Positions 1 through 8,061 of a stretch of DNA of 64,000 nt are shown here, piece after piece; within the stretch, counting starts at the first letter, position 1, and each line of letters starts with the position of its first letter. The DNA comes from Ancylomarina salipaludis (lineage in GTDB: Bacteria > Bacteroidota > Bacteroidia > Bacteroidales > Marinifilaceae): the NCBI RefSeq assembly GCF_004122035.1, contig NZ_SAXA01000003.1:186001-250000 (forward strand), given 5' to 3'. The notes under the pieces are model-generated. The model saw nothing but the letters and a program-made list of their open reading frames with translations. It was not told the DNA's origin and did not search any database. The position numbers and the translations under genes were made by a program.

Positions 1-545
1 ATTCTCATTTGTATGAGCTTTTGCATCCTTATGGCTTTCATTCTCGTGAGATCATAAACATTTTGGAATCTTTGGATTCAATTTCTGGTAAGATGTTCTA
101 TACCGAAAATTATCAGCTGCTCAGGGATAGAGACTATCTGGTGTTGACCGAGAAAGGAGAAAAAGATTATCGTGAATATCAGTTGGATAAAAATGATCGA
201 ATAGAGCTTGGAGAATACATTGTTGAATGTGAGGTTTTCGATCGGCCTTCTGATTTTAAATTTTCTACTGATAGCCAAATTGCTTGTTTCGATGCTGATA
301 AATTGACTTTCCCTCTTGAGCTTCGCAAGTGGCAGGAGGGGGATGTGTTTCAGCCCATTGGAATGAAAGGACGAAAAAAAGTATCTGATTATTTTATCGA
401 TAATAAGTTTTCGTTGACTGATAAAGAAAATGCCTGGCTCTTGGTTTCGGGAGATGATATCATTTGGCTAGTTGGTCATAGAATGGATGATCGTTTTAAA
501 ATCACAAAAGACACGATTTCAGTTTACCAGGTGTGTATTAGTTGA
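1..545 (+). CDS. tilS: tRNA(Ile)-lysidine synthase, C-terminal part (5' end outside the window)
   Basis: TilS converts cytidine 34 of the CAU-anticodon tRNA-Ile to lysidine so that it reads AUA codons. Only the last ~180 codons are here; the frame is open to the left edge, so the catalytic N-terminal PP-loop domain lies outside. What is visible is the C-terminal tRNA-binding domain: a WQEGD element, then PIGMKGRKKVSDYFID and IIWLVGHRMDDRF, which is the conserved order in the lysidine synthetase C-terminal domain. The first possible internal start (TTG at 9) is not a real start. A strong hairpin with a T run follows the stop. The identification is secure from the C-terminal domain alone. Confidence 0.9.
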   Translation, partial: SHLYELLHPYGFHSREIINILESLDSISGKMFYTENYQLLRDRDYLVLTEKGEKDYREYQLDKNDRIELGEYIVECEVFDRPSDFKFSTDSQIACFDADKLTFPLELRKWQEGDVFQPIGMKGRKKVSDYFIDNKFSLTDKENAWLLVSGDDIIWLVGHRMDDRFKITKDTISVYQVCIS

Positions 546-565
546 ATGCGTAATAATTATATTTG

Positions 566-600
566 AAAAGAGGACGTCATAGCAATGAACGTCCTCTTTA
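566..600. terminator. Bidirectional terminator between tilS and the GG-peptide genes
   Basis: An 11-bp stem (AAAGAGGACGT, 567-577, with ACGTCCTCTTT, 589-599) has A-rich and T-rich flanks on the two sides. It lies 21 bases after the tilS stop and 16 bases beyond the stop of the leftmost minus-strand peptide gene, so it can serve both transcripts. Confidence 0.75.
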
Positions 601-615
601 TTGTTGAAATAATAC

Positions 616-783
616 TTATTCTGGAAATTCTGTGGCACATATATTGTTTGTAATACATGTATATCCTTCAGGACAAAGACCATCTTTCTGACAAGGTATT
701 GAACCCTTAAAACCGCCTTTAATAGTTTGCTGTTCCTTTTTACTAAGCGTTTTAACTCCAGCTAGTTTTTGTAATTTTTTCAT
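616..783 (-). CDS. Double-glycine-leader cysteine-rich peptide A (55 aa)
   Basis: A 55-codon reading frame starts at ATG 783 and stops at TAA 616. The leader reads MKKLQKLAGVKTLSKKEQQT followed by IKGG, which is the style of Bacteroidota double-glycine natural-product/bacteriocin precursors. The 31-residue region after GG has four cysteines at residues 31, 37, 43 and 49, evenly spaced (C-x5-C-x5-C-x5-C). It begins 26 bases after peptide gene B and has no copy of the upstream dyad of its own, so it is probably cotranscribed with B. No peptidase/ABC exporter or modifying enzyme is next to it. Leader homology to two neighbouring frames makes it a real gene. The activity of the product (secreted peptide, bacteriocin, signal) is unknown. 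Confidence 0.8.
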   Translation of the reverse strand: MKKLQKLAGVKTLSKKEQQTIKGGFKGSIPCQKDGLCPEGYTCITNNICATEFPE

Positions 784-809
784 AATAATAGATTGTTTAA
801 ATTATTTAT

Positions 810-986
810 TTAGCGACAAATCCAACATACACCATTAAATACAACATCACACCAAACAGCGGGATTATTACTGATAACTCCGCCAGCTTCACCACATGGA
901 TGCAATTGTTTTATTCCACCTTTAACAGCTTGTTGTTCTTTTTTACTAAGCGTTTTAACACCAGTTATTTCTTGTAATTTTTTCAT
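810..986 (-). CDS. Double-glycine-leader cysteine-rich peptide B (58 aa)
   Basis: ATG at 986, TAA at 810. The leader MKKLQEITGVKTLSKKEQQA-VKGG matches peptides A and C almost residue for residue. The 34-residue core after GG (residue 24) differs from both: it is rich in Gly, Val and Trp and has cysteines at 31, 46, 54 and 57, ending WICR. This pattern of conserved leader and diversified core is what is expected of exported peptides processed after GG by a C39-type peptidase (family knowledge). The 61 bases directly upstream of the start are a near copy of those upstream of gene C and hold a dyad. Gene A follows after 26 bases. Confidence 0.8.
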   Translation of the reverse strand: MKKLQEITGVKTLSKKEQQAVKGGIKQLHPCGEAGGVISNNPAVWCDVVFNGVCWICR

Positions 987-1047
987 AATAATTTATTTTT
1001 AGTAATATAATTTCTCGAACATTTTAAAACTGTTGAGACTTCAGTTA
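987..1047 (-). promoter_or_regulatory. Upstream repeat with dyad, copy in front of peptide B
   Basis: The 61 bases immediately before the start of peptide B match base for base, with few changes, those before peptide C (1246-1306). Inside is TCTCGA (1013-1018) paired with TTGAGA (1033-1038), centred on TTTTAAAA. The dyad is a candidate operator or leader hairpin. No clear TAnnTTTG box is visible on the minus strand. Confidence 0.5.
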
Positions 1048-1068
1048 GAATCTTTAGTGTATTTGTGT

Positions 1069-1245
1069 TTAATGATATCCTTCTCCTTTTGGCATGCAAG
1101 TGTCACCAGCACATTCCCATCCTTCTCCACAGCTCTCATCATGTATGCAAGCTATTTGGTCTAATGGCGAGTATCCTCCTTTAACTGCTTTTTGTTCTTT
1201 TTTACTAAGTATTTTAACTCCAATTAATTCTTGTAATTTTTTCAT
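1069..1245 (-). CDS. Double-glycine-leader cysteine-rich peptide C (58 aa)
   Basis: ATG at 1245, TAA at 1069. The leader MKKLQELIGVKILSKKEQKA-VKGG is homologous to those of A and B. The 34-residue core after GG has cysteines at 33, 39, 45 and 50 (C-x5-C-x5-C-x4-C) and the run C-x2-D-x2-C-x2-G-x2-C, which it shares with peptide A (with Lys/Asp variation); B has a different spacing. It is the first peptide gene on the strand and follows the thioredoxin-like remnant. The cysteine count suggests disulfide-bonded products, which fits the type of the broken neighbour. Function not known. Confidence 0.8.
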   Translation of the reverse strand: MKKLQELIGVKILSKKEQKAVKGGYSPLDQIACIHDESCGEGWECAGDTCMPKGEGYH

Positions 1246-1306
1246 AATAATTTATTTTTAATAGTATAATATCTCGAACATTTTAAAACTGTCGAGATTT
1301 CAGTTT
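1246..1306 (-). promoter_or_regulatory. Upstream repeat with dyad, copy in front of peptide C
   Basis: This is the second copy of the 61-base element that sits directly before a peptide start codon. Here the arms TCTCGA (1272-1277) and TCGAGA (1292-1297) pair perfectly, around the same TTTTAAAA centre. Conservation of the dyad between two otherwise diverged gene copies suggests a binding site or a transcript structure under selection, although recent duplication is an alternative. Confidence 0.5.
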
Positions 1307-1325
1307 ATGAGTTGATAGGATGAGT

Positions 1326-1541
1326 TTATAAGCCTATGGCTAATTCTTCTTTTGTAGCTTCTTCAATTTCTATTAAATCTTCAATGAAATATTGAGCATC
1401 TTCAAAATCATATTCCTTAGAGTATGATTTACCATTTAATAGCACTTTGGGTATAAAAAGAATATTGTTCTGAGGATACCATTGGTAAATATTATAGTTT
1501 ATAAATGCGCTTTTATTATGTTGGATTATCGATATTCTAAT
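1326..1541 (-). pseudogene. 3' remnant of a thioredoxin-like (VKOR-Trx type) protein gene
   Basis: An open stretch of 71 codons without any ATG ends at TAA 1326 and is closed upstream by a stop at 1542-1544. The translation contains YQWYPQNNILFIPKVLLNGK, then KEYDFEDAQYFIEDL. That resembles the C-terminal end of the thioredoxin domain in Bacteroidota proteins that combine a C39-like region, vitamin K epoxide reductase and thioredoxin (typical form: Trp, then I-x-x-TP-T-x-x-x-NG, then a YD/Y-x-x-EDL tail). Those proteins commonly accompany GG-leader, Cys-containing peptides. No homologous coding sequence is visible further upstream, so the gene is truncated. The family assignment rests on motif recognition and is moderate. 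Confidence 0.5.
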
Positions 1542-1791
1542 TTACTAAAATATTTATTTAAACAATAATTATTTTGGCATAAGTTACTGTGGTTGAATGA
1601 TGGACTTGTTGTTGAGTGTTTCTGTAGGTTATGCTGAATGTATTGTTATTGCAATTGTTTTTGTTAATTGAAGAGATTGGGAATATATATGTCAAGGACA
1701 TTATTGATTTGTAGATAAGTAATGTCGAATTATTTCTATCGATTTGTGTAAATTAGGCATGCAATTTTATTGCTAACCTAAAACATAAACA
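1542..1791. other. Intergenic region upstream of the S9 hydrolase gene
   Basis: An AT-rich stretch between the thioredoxin-like remnant and the start at 1792. Six-frame reading shows only short unconvincing frames and no continuation of the remnant. It must hold the promoter of the 1792 gene, but no box stands out. Confidence 0.4.
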
Positions 1792-2874
1792 ATGAACAAA
1801 CGAATTAACTTTAGTCTTTTAATCCTGATGCTTTTAGGGCTTGGATTAAAAGCGCAAACTCAGGATCCCGTCCGGGAAGAGTTGAAAGATCTTAAAAATT
1901 ACAATGCAAATTTGGAACATCGGATGGATCGTCTTCAAAAAATGGTAGACGATTTGATTTGGTTCGAAAGAGTGGGCGATGTGGCTCATATTGATAAGCT
2001 TTATATTTACGGGCCTCCAAAATGGAAAGAGAAGAATCCGACTGCATTGGGAGCAGGGAATCCGGTAAAATTTTGGACTTATACCTTTATTCCTAAAAGC
2101 ATTGATCCTAACAAAAAATACCCTTTAATTGTGTTGCCCCATGGTGGTGTACATGGCGATTTTACGACCTATTATACACATATTATTCGTGAGTTGATTG
2201 CTCAGGAGTATATTGTTGTTGCGGCTGAATATCGTGGTAGCACCGGTTATGGGAAGGGACATTATGAGAAGATTGATTATGGTGGATTAGAAGTTGAGGA
2301 TGTATACGCAAGCCGAAATTACATGATAGAGAATTATGATTTTGTTGATAAGGATAGAGTGGGAATTATGGGCTGGAGTCATGGTGGCATGATCACGCTT
2401 TTTAATTTATTCGATCATCCTAATGATTACAAGGTTGGATTTGCCGGCGTTCCGGTGAGCGACTTGGTTGCCCGAATGGGATATATGACTCAGGACTATC
2501 GCGATTTGTATTCTGCAGATTATCATATTGGCAAAACGGCTAATGGTAATTTGGCCGAATACCGACGTCGTTCTCCGGCTTGGAATACTCATAAGTTTCA
2601 GAATACGCCTTTGTTGATTCACACCAATACCATTGACGATGATGTGAATGTTTTAGAGGTTGAGCATCTGATAAAATCGTTAAAAGCAGATGGTAAGAAA
2701 TTTGAGTACGAGATTTTTCAGGCGGTGCCAGGTGGGCATTCATTTGATCGTATGGATACAAAAAAAGCTAAAGAGATACGAGTGAAGATTTATAAGTTTA
2801 TTGGGAAAGAATTGAAGCCTAATAAACCGATTACCAATTTAAAACAATTGCAAAAGGCGGGTTATCGATTTTAA
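1792..2874 (+). CDS. Secreted prolyl oligopeptidase (S9)-family serine hydrolase
   Basis: A 360-residue alpha/beta hydrolase with an N-terminal signal peptide (hydrophobic residues 8-19, ending near KAQ-TQ), so probably periplasmic. The catalytic triad is readable: Ser196 in GWSHGG, Asp near 283 in TIDDDVN and His316 in GGHSFDR; the oxyanion HGG is at 117-119. It aligns with the catalytic domain of S9 peptidases, but the long N-terminal beta-propeller is missing; instead about 80 residues with a short predicted coiled coil precede it. Without the propeller it may act on larger or different substrates (peptides or esters). It is convergent with the DPP IV gene across a shared terminator. Exact substrate unknown. 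Confidence 0.85.
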   Translation: MNKRINFSLLILMLLGLGLKAQTQDPVREELKDLKNYNANLEHRMDRLQKMVDDLIWFERVGDVAHIDKLYIYGPPKWKEKNPTALGAGNPVKFWTYTFIPKSIDPNKKYPLIVLPHGGVHGDFTTYYTHIIRELIAQEYIVVAAEYRGSTGYGKGHYEKIDYGGLEVEDVYASRNYMIENYDFVDKDRVGIMGWSHGGMITLFNLFDHPNDYKVGFAGVPVSDLVARMGYMTQDYRDLYSADYHIGKTANGNLAEYRRRSPAWNTHKFQNTPLLIHTNTIDDDVNVLEVEHLIKSLKADGKKFEYEIFQAVPGGHSFDRMDTKKAKEIRVKIYKFIGKELKPNKPITNLKQLQKAGYRF

Positions 2875-2892
2875 CGGTCGGTTTCTGAAAAT

Positions 2893-2931
2893 AAAAAAGA
2901 GGCTATTCATAGGGAATAGCCTCTTTTTTAG
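2893..2931. terminator. Bidirectional terminator between the two S9 genes
   Basis: A long stem (AAAAAAGAGGCTATTC, 2893-2908, with GAATAGCCTCTTTTTT, 2914-2929) separates convergent genes ending at 2874 and 2948 and carries A and T runs on either side. Confidence 0.8.
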
Positions 2932-2947
2932 TATCTGTTATTATCTA

Positions 2948-5158
2948 TTATAGATTGTCCTTCAGGAATTTATTGAATCGGTTGTATAGGTGCAAACGTG
3001 TTTTACCACCGTAAATGCTGTGATTACGATTGGTGTAGATTTGCATTTCGAATTGTTTGTTGGCTTGAACCAAGCGTTCAGAAAACTCGTAGGTGTTTTG
3101 AATATGAACGTTATCATCATCTGTACCGTGGCACAACAATAACTTGCCTTTTAATTTGTCTGCATGGTTTATCGGTGAATTATCATCATATCCCGATGGA
3201 TTTTCAGCAGGTGTTCTCATGAAACGCTCAGTGTAAACACTATCGTAGTAGCGCCAGTTGGTTACCGGAGCAATTGCAATGGCTGCGGCAAACACATCGC
3301 TTGCTTTTTCGATACAAAGTGATGACATGAAACCTCCAAAGCTCCATCCCCAAATCGCAATTCGATTTTCGTCGATATAATCTTTCTCAGCTAAGGCTTT
3401 TGCAGCAGAAATCTGATCATCAGATTCCAAACGTCCCAATTGCATGTAAGTACACTTACGGAATAGCTCACCTCTGGCACCTGTACCCCTTGGGTCAACA
3501 CATACCACGATATAGCCTTCCTGCGCCAGGTAGTTGTACCAATCAATACCCCAATTGTTTAAAACTTGTTGTGAGTTAGGCCCGCTGTACTGAGTCATCA
3601 CAAGAGGGTATTTTTTTGAAGGATCAAAATCATGAGGTTTGATTATCCAGGCATTTAGTTGAGAGAGTTCGTCGGCTGCCGGCAATTGAATGAATTCTTT
3701 TGTCCCCGGTTGATAGTCCTTAAGTTTTTCAACTAGTTCCTTATTGTCCTCAAGTGTACGGATTAGTTTTGCTTTAGCATTGTAAAGACTAACGGTTTTG
3801 GGCTGCGTAGTACTTGAGAAGTTGTTTATGAAATATTTAAATCCTTTAGAGAAAGAAGCGTCATTGGTTCCTTTTGCAGGCGTTAAGTTTTTCTTTGACG
3901 TTCCATTCAATTTAATTGAATAAACGTTGCGATCCATAGGCGAAACTTCTGCCGATTGATAATAACATACTTTTTTCTTTTGATCGTAGCCCAAAAATTC
4001 AGTAATATCCCAATCGCCTTTTGTGATTTGCTGAACCTGTTCACCATTCATATCGAATAGATATAAATGAAGGAAAGCATCTTTTTCACTGGATAAAATG
4101 AAATGTTGATTGTCATCTAAAAAAGTAAGATCGTCTAAAGTATTGCTGTCGATATAATACTTGTTGCTTTCGGTATATAAAACAGATGTTTTACCGGTTT
4201 TTGAATTTGCCAGTAAGATGTCCAGTTTGTTTTGATGACGATTCAAACGGCAAATACTAAGCATTTTAGCATCAGCAGTCCATTTGATACGCGGAATATA
4301 TTGGTCGGTTTCAGTACCAACGTCCATTTTTTTAGTCAGTCTATCATTAACATCGTAAACATATACCTGAACGATTGAATTTTTTTCACCAGCCTTAGGG
4401 TACTTATATGTGTAGTTTTCCGGATAAAGTGCATTCTCTTTAACCTGAGGATACATTCCCTCAAATCTGTTCATATTGAACATTGGCACTTCACTCTCGT
4501 CAAATTTCATATAAGCCAGGGCTTTGCTGTCTGGTGACCATTCAAAAGCCTTATTGAATTCAAATTCTTCCTCATAAACCCAGTCAGGTGTTCCGTTTTG
4601 GATTTTGTTGAATTCCCCATCTTTAGTCACTTTACTTTCCGATCCGAAAGCAATATTGTGAATAAAAAGGTTGTTGTCACGAACAAAGGCGATACGTTTT
4701 CCGTCAGGAGAGAAGGTTGCTAAACGCTGTTTGCCATTTTTAGAAAGCGGTTTTAGCTCTTTATTTTTAAAACTGAAAATAAAGTAGTTGGCTGTGAATG
4801 AGCGTCGGTAAATACGCTCACGGTCAGTCATTAATAAAATACGACTTTCATCAGCATTAAAGTCATAATCGAAAATACTGGTTAATTCTTCCGATTTTAA
4901 ATTATTTAGATCTAAAAGTGTTTCTACAGCTTCACCTGTTGCATAAGCATATTTCACAATTTTAGTTCCATTTTCTTCGAGAGTGGTATAGTGAATACCA
5001 TCATTCATGGAGCGTAAGCCGTAAACAGATTTCTGCCCGAAACTGTGATTGAGCATGAGATCCTCCATGGTGATTTTTTTCACATCCTGCTGGGCAAAGA
5101 GTGAAATCGAAAGGCAAAGGAATAAGCCTAAGGCAAGCATTTGCTTGAAATTTTTCAT
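2948..5158 (-). CDS. Dipeptidyl peptidase IV (S9B family)
   Basis: This 736-residue exopeptidase removes X-Pro or X-Ala dipeptides from peptide N-termini, in the periplasm or at the outer face. A signal peptide is present (hydrophobic core up to SLFAQ-QD). The N-terminal ~480 residues form the beta-propeller (DPPIV_N) and contain DWVYEEEFE, the paired glutamates that bind the substrate amino terminus in DPP IV. The C-terminal hydrolase domain has Ser606 in GWSFGGFM, Asp at about 681 in HGTDDDNVH and His713 in NRNHSIYGG. Length and motif order match family members. It sits alone, convergent with another S9 hydrolase. High confidence in family and activity class. Confidence 0.93.
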   Translation of the reverse strand: MKNFKQMLALGLFLCLSISLFAQQDVKKITMEDLMLNHSFGQKSVYGLRSMNDGIHYTTLEENGTKIVKYAYATGEAVETLLDLNNLKSEELTSIFDYDFNADESRILLMTDRERIYRRSFTANYFIFSFKNKELKPLSKNGKQRLATFSPDGKRIAFVRDNNLFIHNIAFGSESKVTKDGEFNKIQNGTPDWVYEEEFEFNKAFEWSPDSKALAYMKFDESEVPMFNMNRFEGMYPQVKENALYPENYTYKYPKAGEKNSIVQVYVYDVNDRLTKKMDVGTETDQYIPRIKWTADAKMLSICRLNRHQNKLDILLANSKTGKTSVLYTESNKYYIDSNTLDDLTFLDDNQHFILSSEKDAFLHLYLFDMNGEQVQQITKGDWDITEFLGYDQKKKVCYYQSAEVSPMDRNVYSIKLNGTSKKNLTPAKGTNDASFSKGFKYFINNFSSTTQPKTVSLYNAKAKLIRTLEDNKELVEKLKDYQPGTKEFIQLPAADELSQLNAWIIKPHDFDPSKKYPLVMTQYSGPNSQQVLNNWGIDWYNYLAQEGYIVVCVDPRGTGARGELFRKCTYMQLGRLESDDQISAAKALAEKDYIDENRIAIWGWSFGGFMSSLCIEKASDVFAAAIAIAPVTNWRYYDSVYTERFMRTPAENPSGYDDNSPINHADKLKGKLLLCHGTDDDNVHIQNTYEFSERLVQANKQFEMQIYTNRNHSIYGGKTRLHLYNRFNKFLKDNL

Positions 5159-5500
5159 ACTTTATGAATTGATTTTTGTTTTAGATTGTTTAAGGTTATA
5201 CTGTCATTAAGAAATGCATGATTTTAATTTCCATTATTGCCCCAAAGGTTTCATTTTTTTGAAAAATAGAAAAGGATTTATGTCATTAAAGTACAGTTTT
5301 TATCTGCTGGTGAATTGAAGAGCATAAATGAGACTTTTTTATCCAGAATGTTATATCTTTGTGGATTGAATTTTAGGATGGCTTGTTTTCGTCGAAAATG
5401 AGCCTGTTTATTCTAAGTGAATAGGTACAAAATTCGAGTTTTCTATTCGAGTATATCATGCCGGTTTGTAGCGGTGTGAATAAAAATTAAAAACAATAGG
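5159..5500. other. Intergenic region with the thrS promoter and leader
   Basis: No gene is seen here. A TAnnTTTG box (TATCTTTG, 5354-5361) would start a thrS transcript with a leader of about 130 bases. The leader holds a hairpin, GGCT...TTTTC (5380-5390) against GAAAA...AGCC (5394-5404), and two direct ATTCGAG copies near 5432-5451. Structured leaders on thrS-infC operons can be regulatory, but nothing here identifies a known element. Confidence 0.4.
5354..5361 (+). promoter_or_regulatory. Candidate -7 box of the thrS operon
   Basis: TATCTTTG matches the Bacteroidota TAnnTTTG -7 consensus. No good TTTG -33 element is at the usual distance, so support is moderate. Confidence 0.4.
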
Positions 5501-7453
5501 ATGATTAAAATTACATTTCCAGATGGAACAGTAAAAGAATTTGAAGTAGGCATCTCAGGGATTGAGATCGCGAAAAGCATTTCAAGTCGATTGGCAAAAG
5601 AAGTTTTGTCGATTACCGTGAACGACCAGTTGTATGATCTGACACGCTCGATTAATGAAGATGCAAGTATCAAGCTTCATACATGGGATGATGAAGAAGG
5701 TAAGCATGCCTTTTGGCATTCGTCAGCTCACCTAATGGCTGAGGCACTTCAAGAGTTATATCCAGGCGTTAAGTTTGGTATTGGCCCGGCTATTGATATG
5801 GGTTTCTACTATGATGTAGATTTGGGAGAAGATCGTATGCTAACTGATAAAGATCTGCCTCTTATTGAGCAGAAAATGTTGGAATTGGCACGAACTAAAA
5901 GTCAATACACACGCAAGGATGTGACTAAAGCAGAAGCTCTTGAGTATTTTAGCTCAATAGATGAGGGTTATAAAGTTGAGTTGATCAACGACTTGGATGA
6001 TGGTACAATCAGCTTTTATGAGCAAGGAAACTTTACCGATCTTTGTCGTGGACCACACTTGCCGGATACATCATATATTAAAGCAATCAAAATAAATTCT
6101 ATTGCGGGTGCTTACTGGAGAGGAGACGAAACCAGAAAGCAACTGACTCGTGTATATGGAATTACTTTCCCAAAGAAAAAATATCTGGACGAGTACGTTA
6201 TCTTGATGGAAGAGGCTAAGAAACGTGATCACCGAAAGTTGGGTAAAGAGATGGAACTGTTTACTTTTTCTCAAAACGTTGGTCAGGGAATGCCGCTTTG
6301 GTTACCTAAAGGTGCTCAATTAAGAGAAAGCCTTGAAACCTTCTTGAAGCGTGTTCAGAAGCAATTCGGTTATGAGCAGATTATCACACCTCATATTGGG
6401 AATATCAATTTATATAAGACTTCTGGTCACTACGATAAATATGGTGAAGATTCATTTCAGTCAATTAAAACTCCACAAGAGGGAGAAGAGTATTTGCTAA
6501 AACCAATGAACTGTCCTCACCATTGTGAAGTTTACAAATTTAAGCCACGTTCGTATAAGGATCTTCCTGTTCGTTTTGCTGAGTTCGGTACTGTTTACCG
6601 TTATGAGCAAAGTGGTGAGCTACACGGTTTGACTCGTGTTAGAAGCTTTACTCAGGATGATGCTCACCTTTTCTGTACTCCGGATCAGTTGAAGGATGAA
6701 TTCAAAAAAGTGATTGATATTATCTTTATTATCTTTAAAGCGCTTAATTTCACCGAATATACAGCTCAGGTTTCTTTACGCGATAAAGAAAAGAGTTCAA
6801 AGTATATTGGTTGTGACGAGAACTGGGAAAAGGCTGAAAGAGCAATTATCGAAGCAGCAGAAGAAAAAGGATTGAATACAGTTGTGGAATATGGAGAGGC
6901 GGCTTTCTATGGTCCAAAACTGGATTTTATGATTAAGGATGCTATCGGACGTAAGTGGCAATTGGGAACGATTCAGGTTGACTATAATTTACCTGAGCGT
7001 TTTGACTTGGAATATGTAGGCAGCGATAATCAAAAACATCGTCCTATTATGATTCACCGTGCACCATTTGGATCGATGGAGCGTTTTGTTGCTGTCTTGA
7101 TTGAACATACCGGTGGTAAGTTCCCTCTATGGTTAACTCCTGAGCAAACGGTGATTATGCCTATTAGCGAAAAATACAATGATTATGCGAAAAAAGTTTT
7201 AAATTCGTTAAATAATTCCGATATTCGCGCCGTGTTAGACGATCGAAATGAGAAGATTGGTCGTAAAATACGTGATAATGAATTGAAAAAGATTCCATAT
7301 TTACTAATTGTTGGTGAAAAAGAAGCGCAAGAAAATGCCGTTTCTGTTCGTCGACAAGGAGAAGGTGATATGGGAACAATGCAAATCACTGAATTTGCTG
7401 AATTAATTAAGAAAGAAGTAGAAGGACAGATGTCTTCTATTTCAAATTATTAA
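5501..7453 (+). CDS. thrS: Threonyl-tRNA synthetase
   Basis: A class II synthetase (650 aa) charging tRNA-Thr. Domains in order: TGS domain (about 1-60), editing/SAD domain with HSSAH (73-77) and DLCRGPH, catalytic domain with the [11 protein letters not shown] zinc/active-site segment and [15 protein letters not shown] (motif 2 region), and the C-terminal anticodon-binding domain starting near [10 protein letters not shown]. The length is usual for the family. It is the first gene of the conserved thrS-infC-rpmI-rplT unit; infC follows 22 bases later, so the two are translated from one transcript. Confidence 0.97.
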   Translation: MIKITFPDGTVKEFEVGISGIEIAKSISSRLAKEVLSITVNDQLYDLTRSINEDASIKLHTWDDEEGKHAFWHSSAHLMAEALQELYPGVKFGIGPAIDMGFYYDVDLGEDRMLTDKDLPLIEQKMLELARTKSQYTRKDVTKAEALEYFSSIDEGYKVELINDLDDGTISFYEQGNFTDLCRGPHLPDTSYIKAIKINSIAGAYWRGDETRKQLTRVYGITFPKKKYLDEYVILMEEAKKRDHRKLGKEMELFTFSQNVGQGMPLWLPKGAQLRESLETFLKRVQKQFGYEQIITPHIGNINLYKTSGHYDKYGEDSFQSIKTPQEGEEYLLKPMNCPHHCEVYKFKPRSYKDLPVRFAEFGTVYRYEQSGELHGLTRVRSFTQDDAHLFCTPDQLKDEFKKVIDIIFIIFKALNFTEYTAQVSLRDKEKSSKYIGCDENWEKAERAIIEAAEEKGLNTVVEYGEAAFYGPKLDFMIKDAIGRKWQLGTIQVDYNLPERFDLEYVGSDNQKHRPIMIHRAPFGSMERFVAVLIEHTGGKFPLWLTPEQTVIMPISEKYNDYAKKVLNSLNNSDIRAVLDDRNEKIGRKIRDNELKKIPYLLIVGEKEAQENAVSVRRQGEGDMGTMQITEFAELIKKEVEGQMSSISNY

Positions 7454-7460
7454 CTAACTA

Positions 7461-7478
7461 AAGGAGGAACTAGCCATA
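7461..7478 (+). promoter_or_regulatory. Strong Shine-Dalgarno that fixes the infC ATA start
   Basis: AAGGAGG at 7461-7467, eight bases before ATA 7476-7478. Such a full Shine-Dalgarno sequence is unusual in this window, where leaders are A-rich, and it decides the start in the absence of any standard start codon. Confidence 0.7.
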
Positions 7479-8033
7479 GCTGGATTTCAACAAAGAAACA
7501 GAAGAGGTTCTTTAAAGCCTCGTGAGGCTCAACATAAGATTAATCAGTTGATTAGAGCCCGTAGTGTTCGTATCGTTGGTGACGACGTAGAACCAGGTGT
7601 ATATTCTATTGCTGAAGCATTGAAAATTGCTCAGGATAATGAATTAGATTTGGTGGAAATTTCACCTAATGCCGATCCGCCTGTTTGTAAGATAATCGAC
7701 TACAATAAGTTTCTTTATCAGCAGAAAAAGAAACAAAAAGAGATTAAAGCAAAAGCTGTTAAAGTTGTTGTCAAGGAGATTCGTTTCGGCCCAAATACCG
7801 ACGAACATGATTATAACTTTAAACTGAAGCATGCTGAGAAATTTCTTAGTGAAGGCGCTAAGGTGAAAGCTTTTGTATTCTTCAAGGGACGATCTATTCT
7901 TTTTAAAGACAAAGGAGAGATTTTGTTGTTGAAATTTGCTCAGGATCTGGAGGATCTTGGTAAAGTTGAACAATTGCCACGACTTGAAGGTAAGCGTATG
8001 ACGATGTTCATCGCACCCAAAAAGAAAAAGTAA
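7476..8033 (+). CDS. infC: Translation initiation factor IF-3, apparent ATA start
   Basis: IF-3 binds the 30S subunit, prevents 50S joining and proofreads the start codon. The 185-residue product has the typical order: [15 protein letters not shown] and [13 protein letters not shown] in the N domain, then the VKEIRFGP...DHDY-type (here [16 protein letters not shown]) and KGR segments of the C domain, with a lysine-rich tail. The frame is closed by a TAA at 7455-7457, and between it and 7548 there is no ATG, GTG or TTG. A near-perfect AAGGAGG (7461-7467) lies 8 bases before ATA 7476, which gives an N-terminus of normal length (24 residues before the Leu formerly read as start). Non-AUG infC starts used for autoregulation are known from E. 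coli (AUU). Confidence 0.93.
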   Translation: MAGFQQRNRRGSLKPREAQHKINQLIRARSVRIVGDDVEPGVYSIAEALKIAQDNELDLVEISPNADPPVCKIIDYNKFLYQQKKKQKEIKAKAVKVVVKEIRFGPNTDEHDYNFKLKHAEKFLSEGAKVKAFVFFKGRSILFKDKGEILLLKFAQDLEDLGKVEQLPRLEGKRMTMFIAPKKKK

Positions 8034-8061
8034 TTTAGTATATAATCAATAAGTTTGTACA

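Noticed and set aside
9-545. TTG at 9 as a true start of a 178-residue gene
   Set aside because: The frame is open to the left edge and the protein is only the C-terminal domain of TilS; it is a partial gene.
7548-8033. TTG at 7548 as the infC start
   Set aside because: It would remove the first 24 residues, which contain the basic start of IF-3; the Shine-Dalgarno and frame support ATA 7476.
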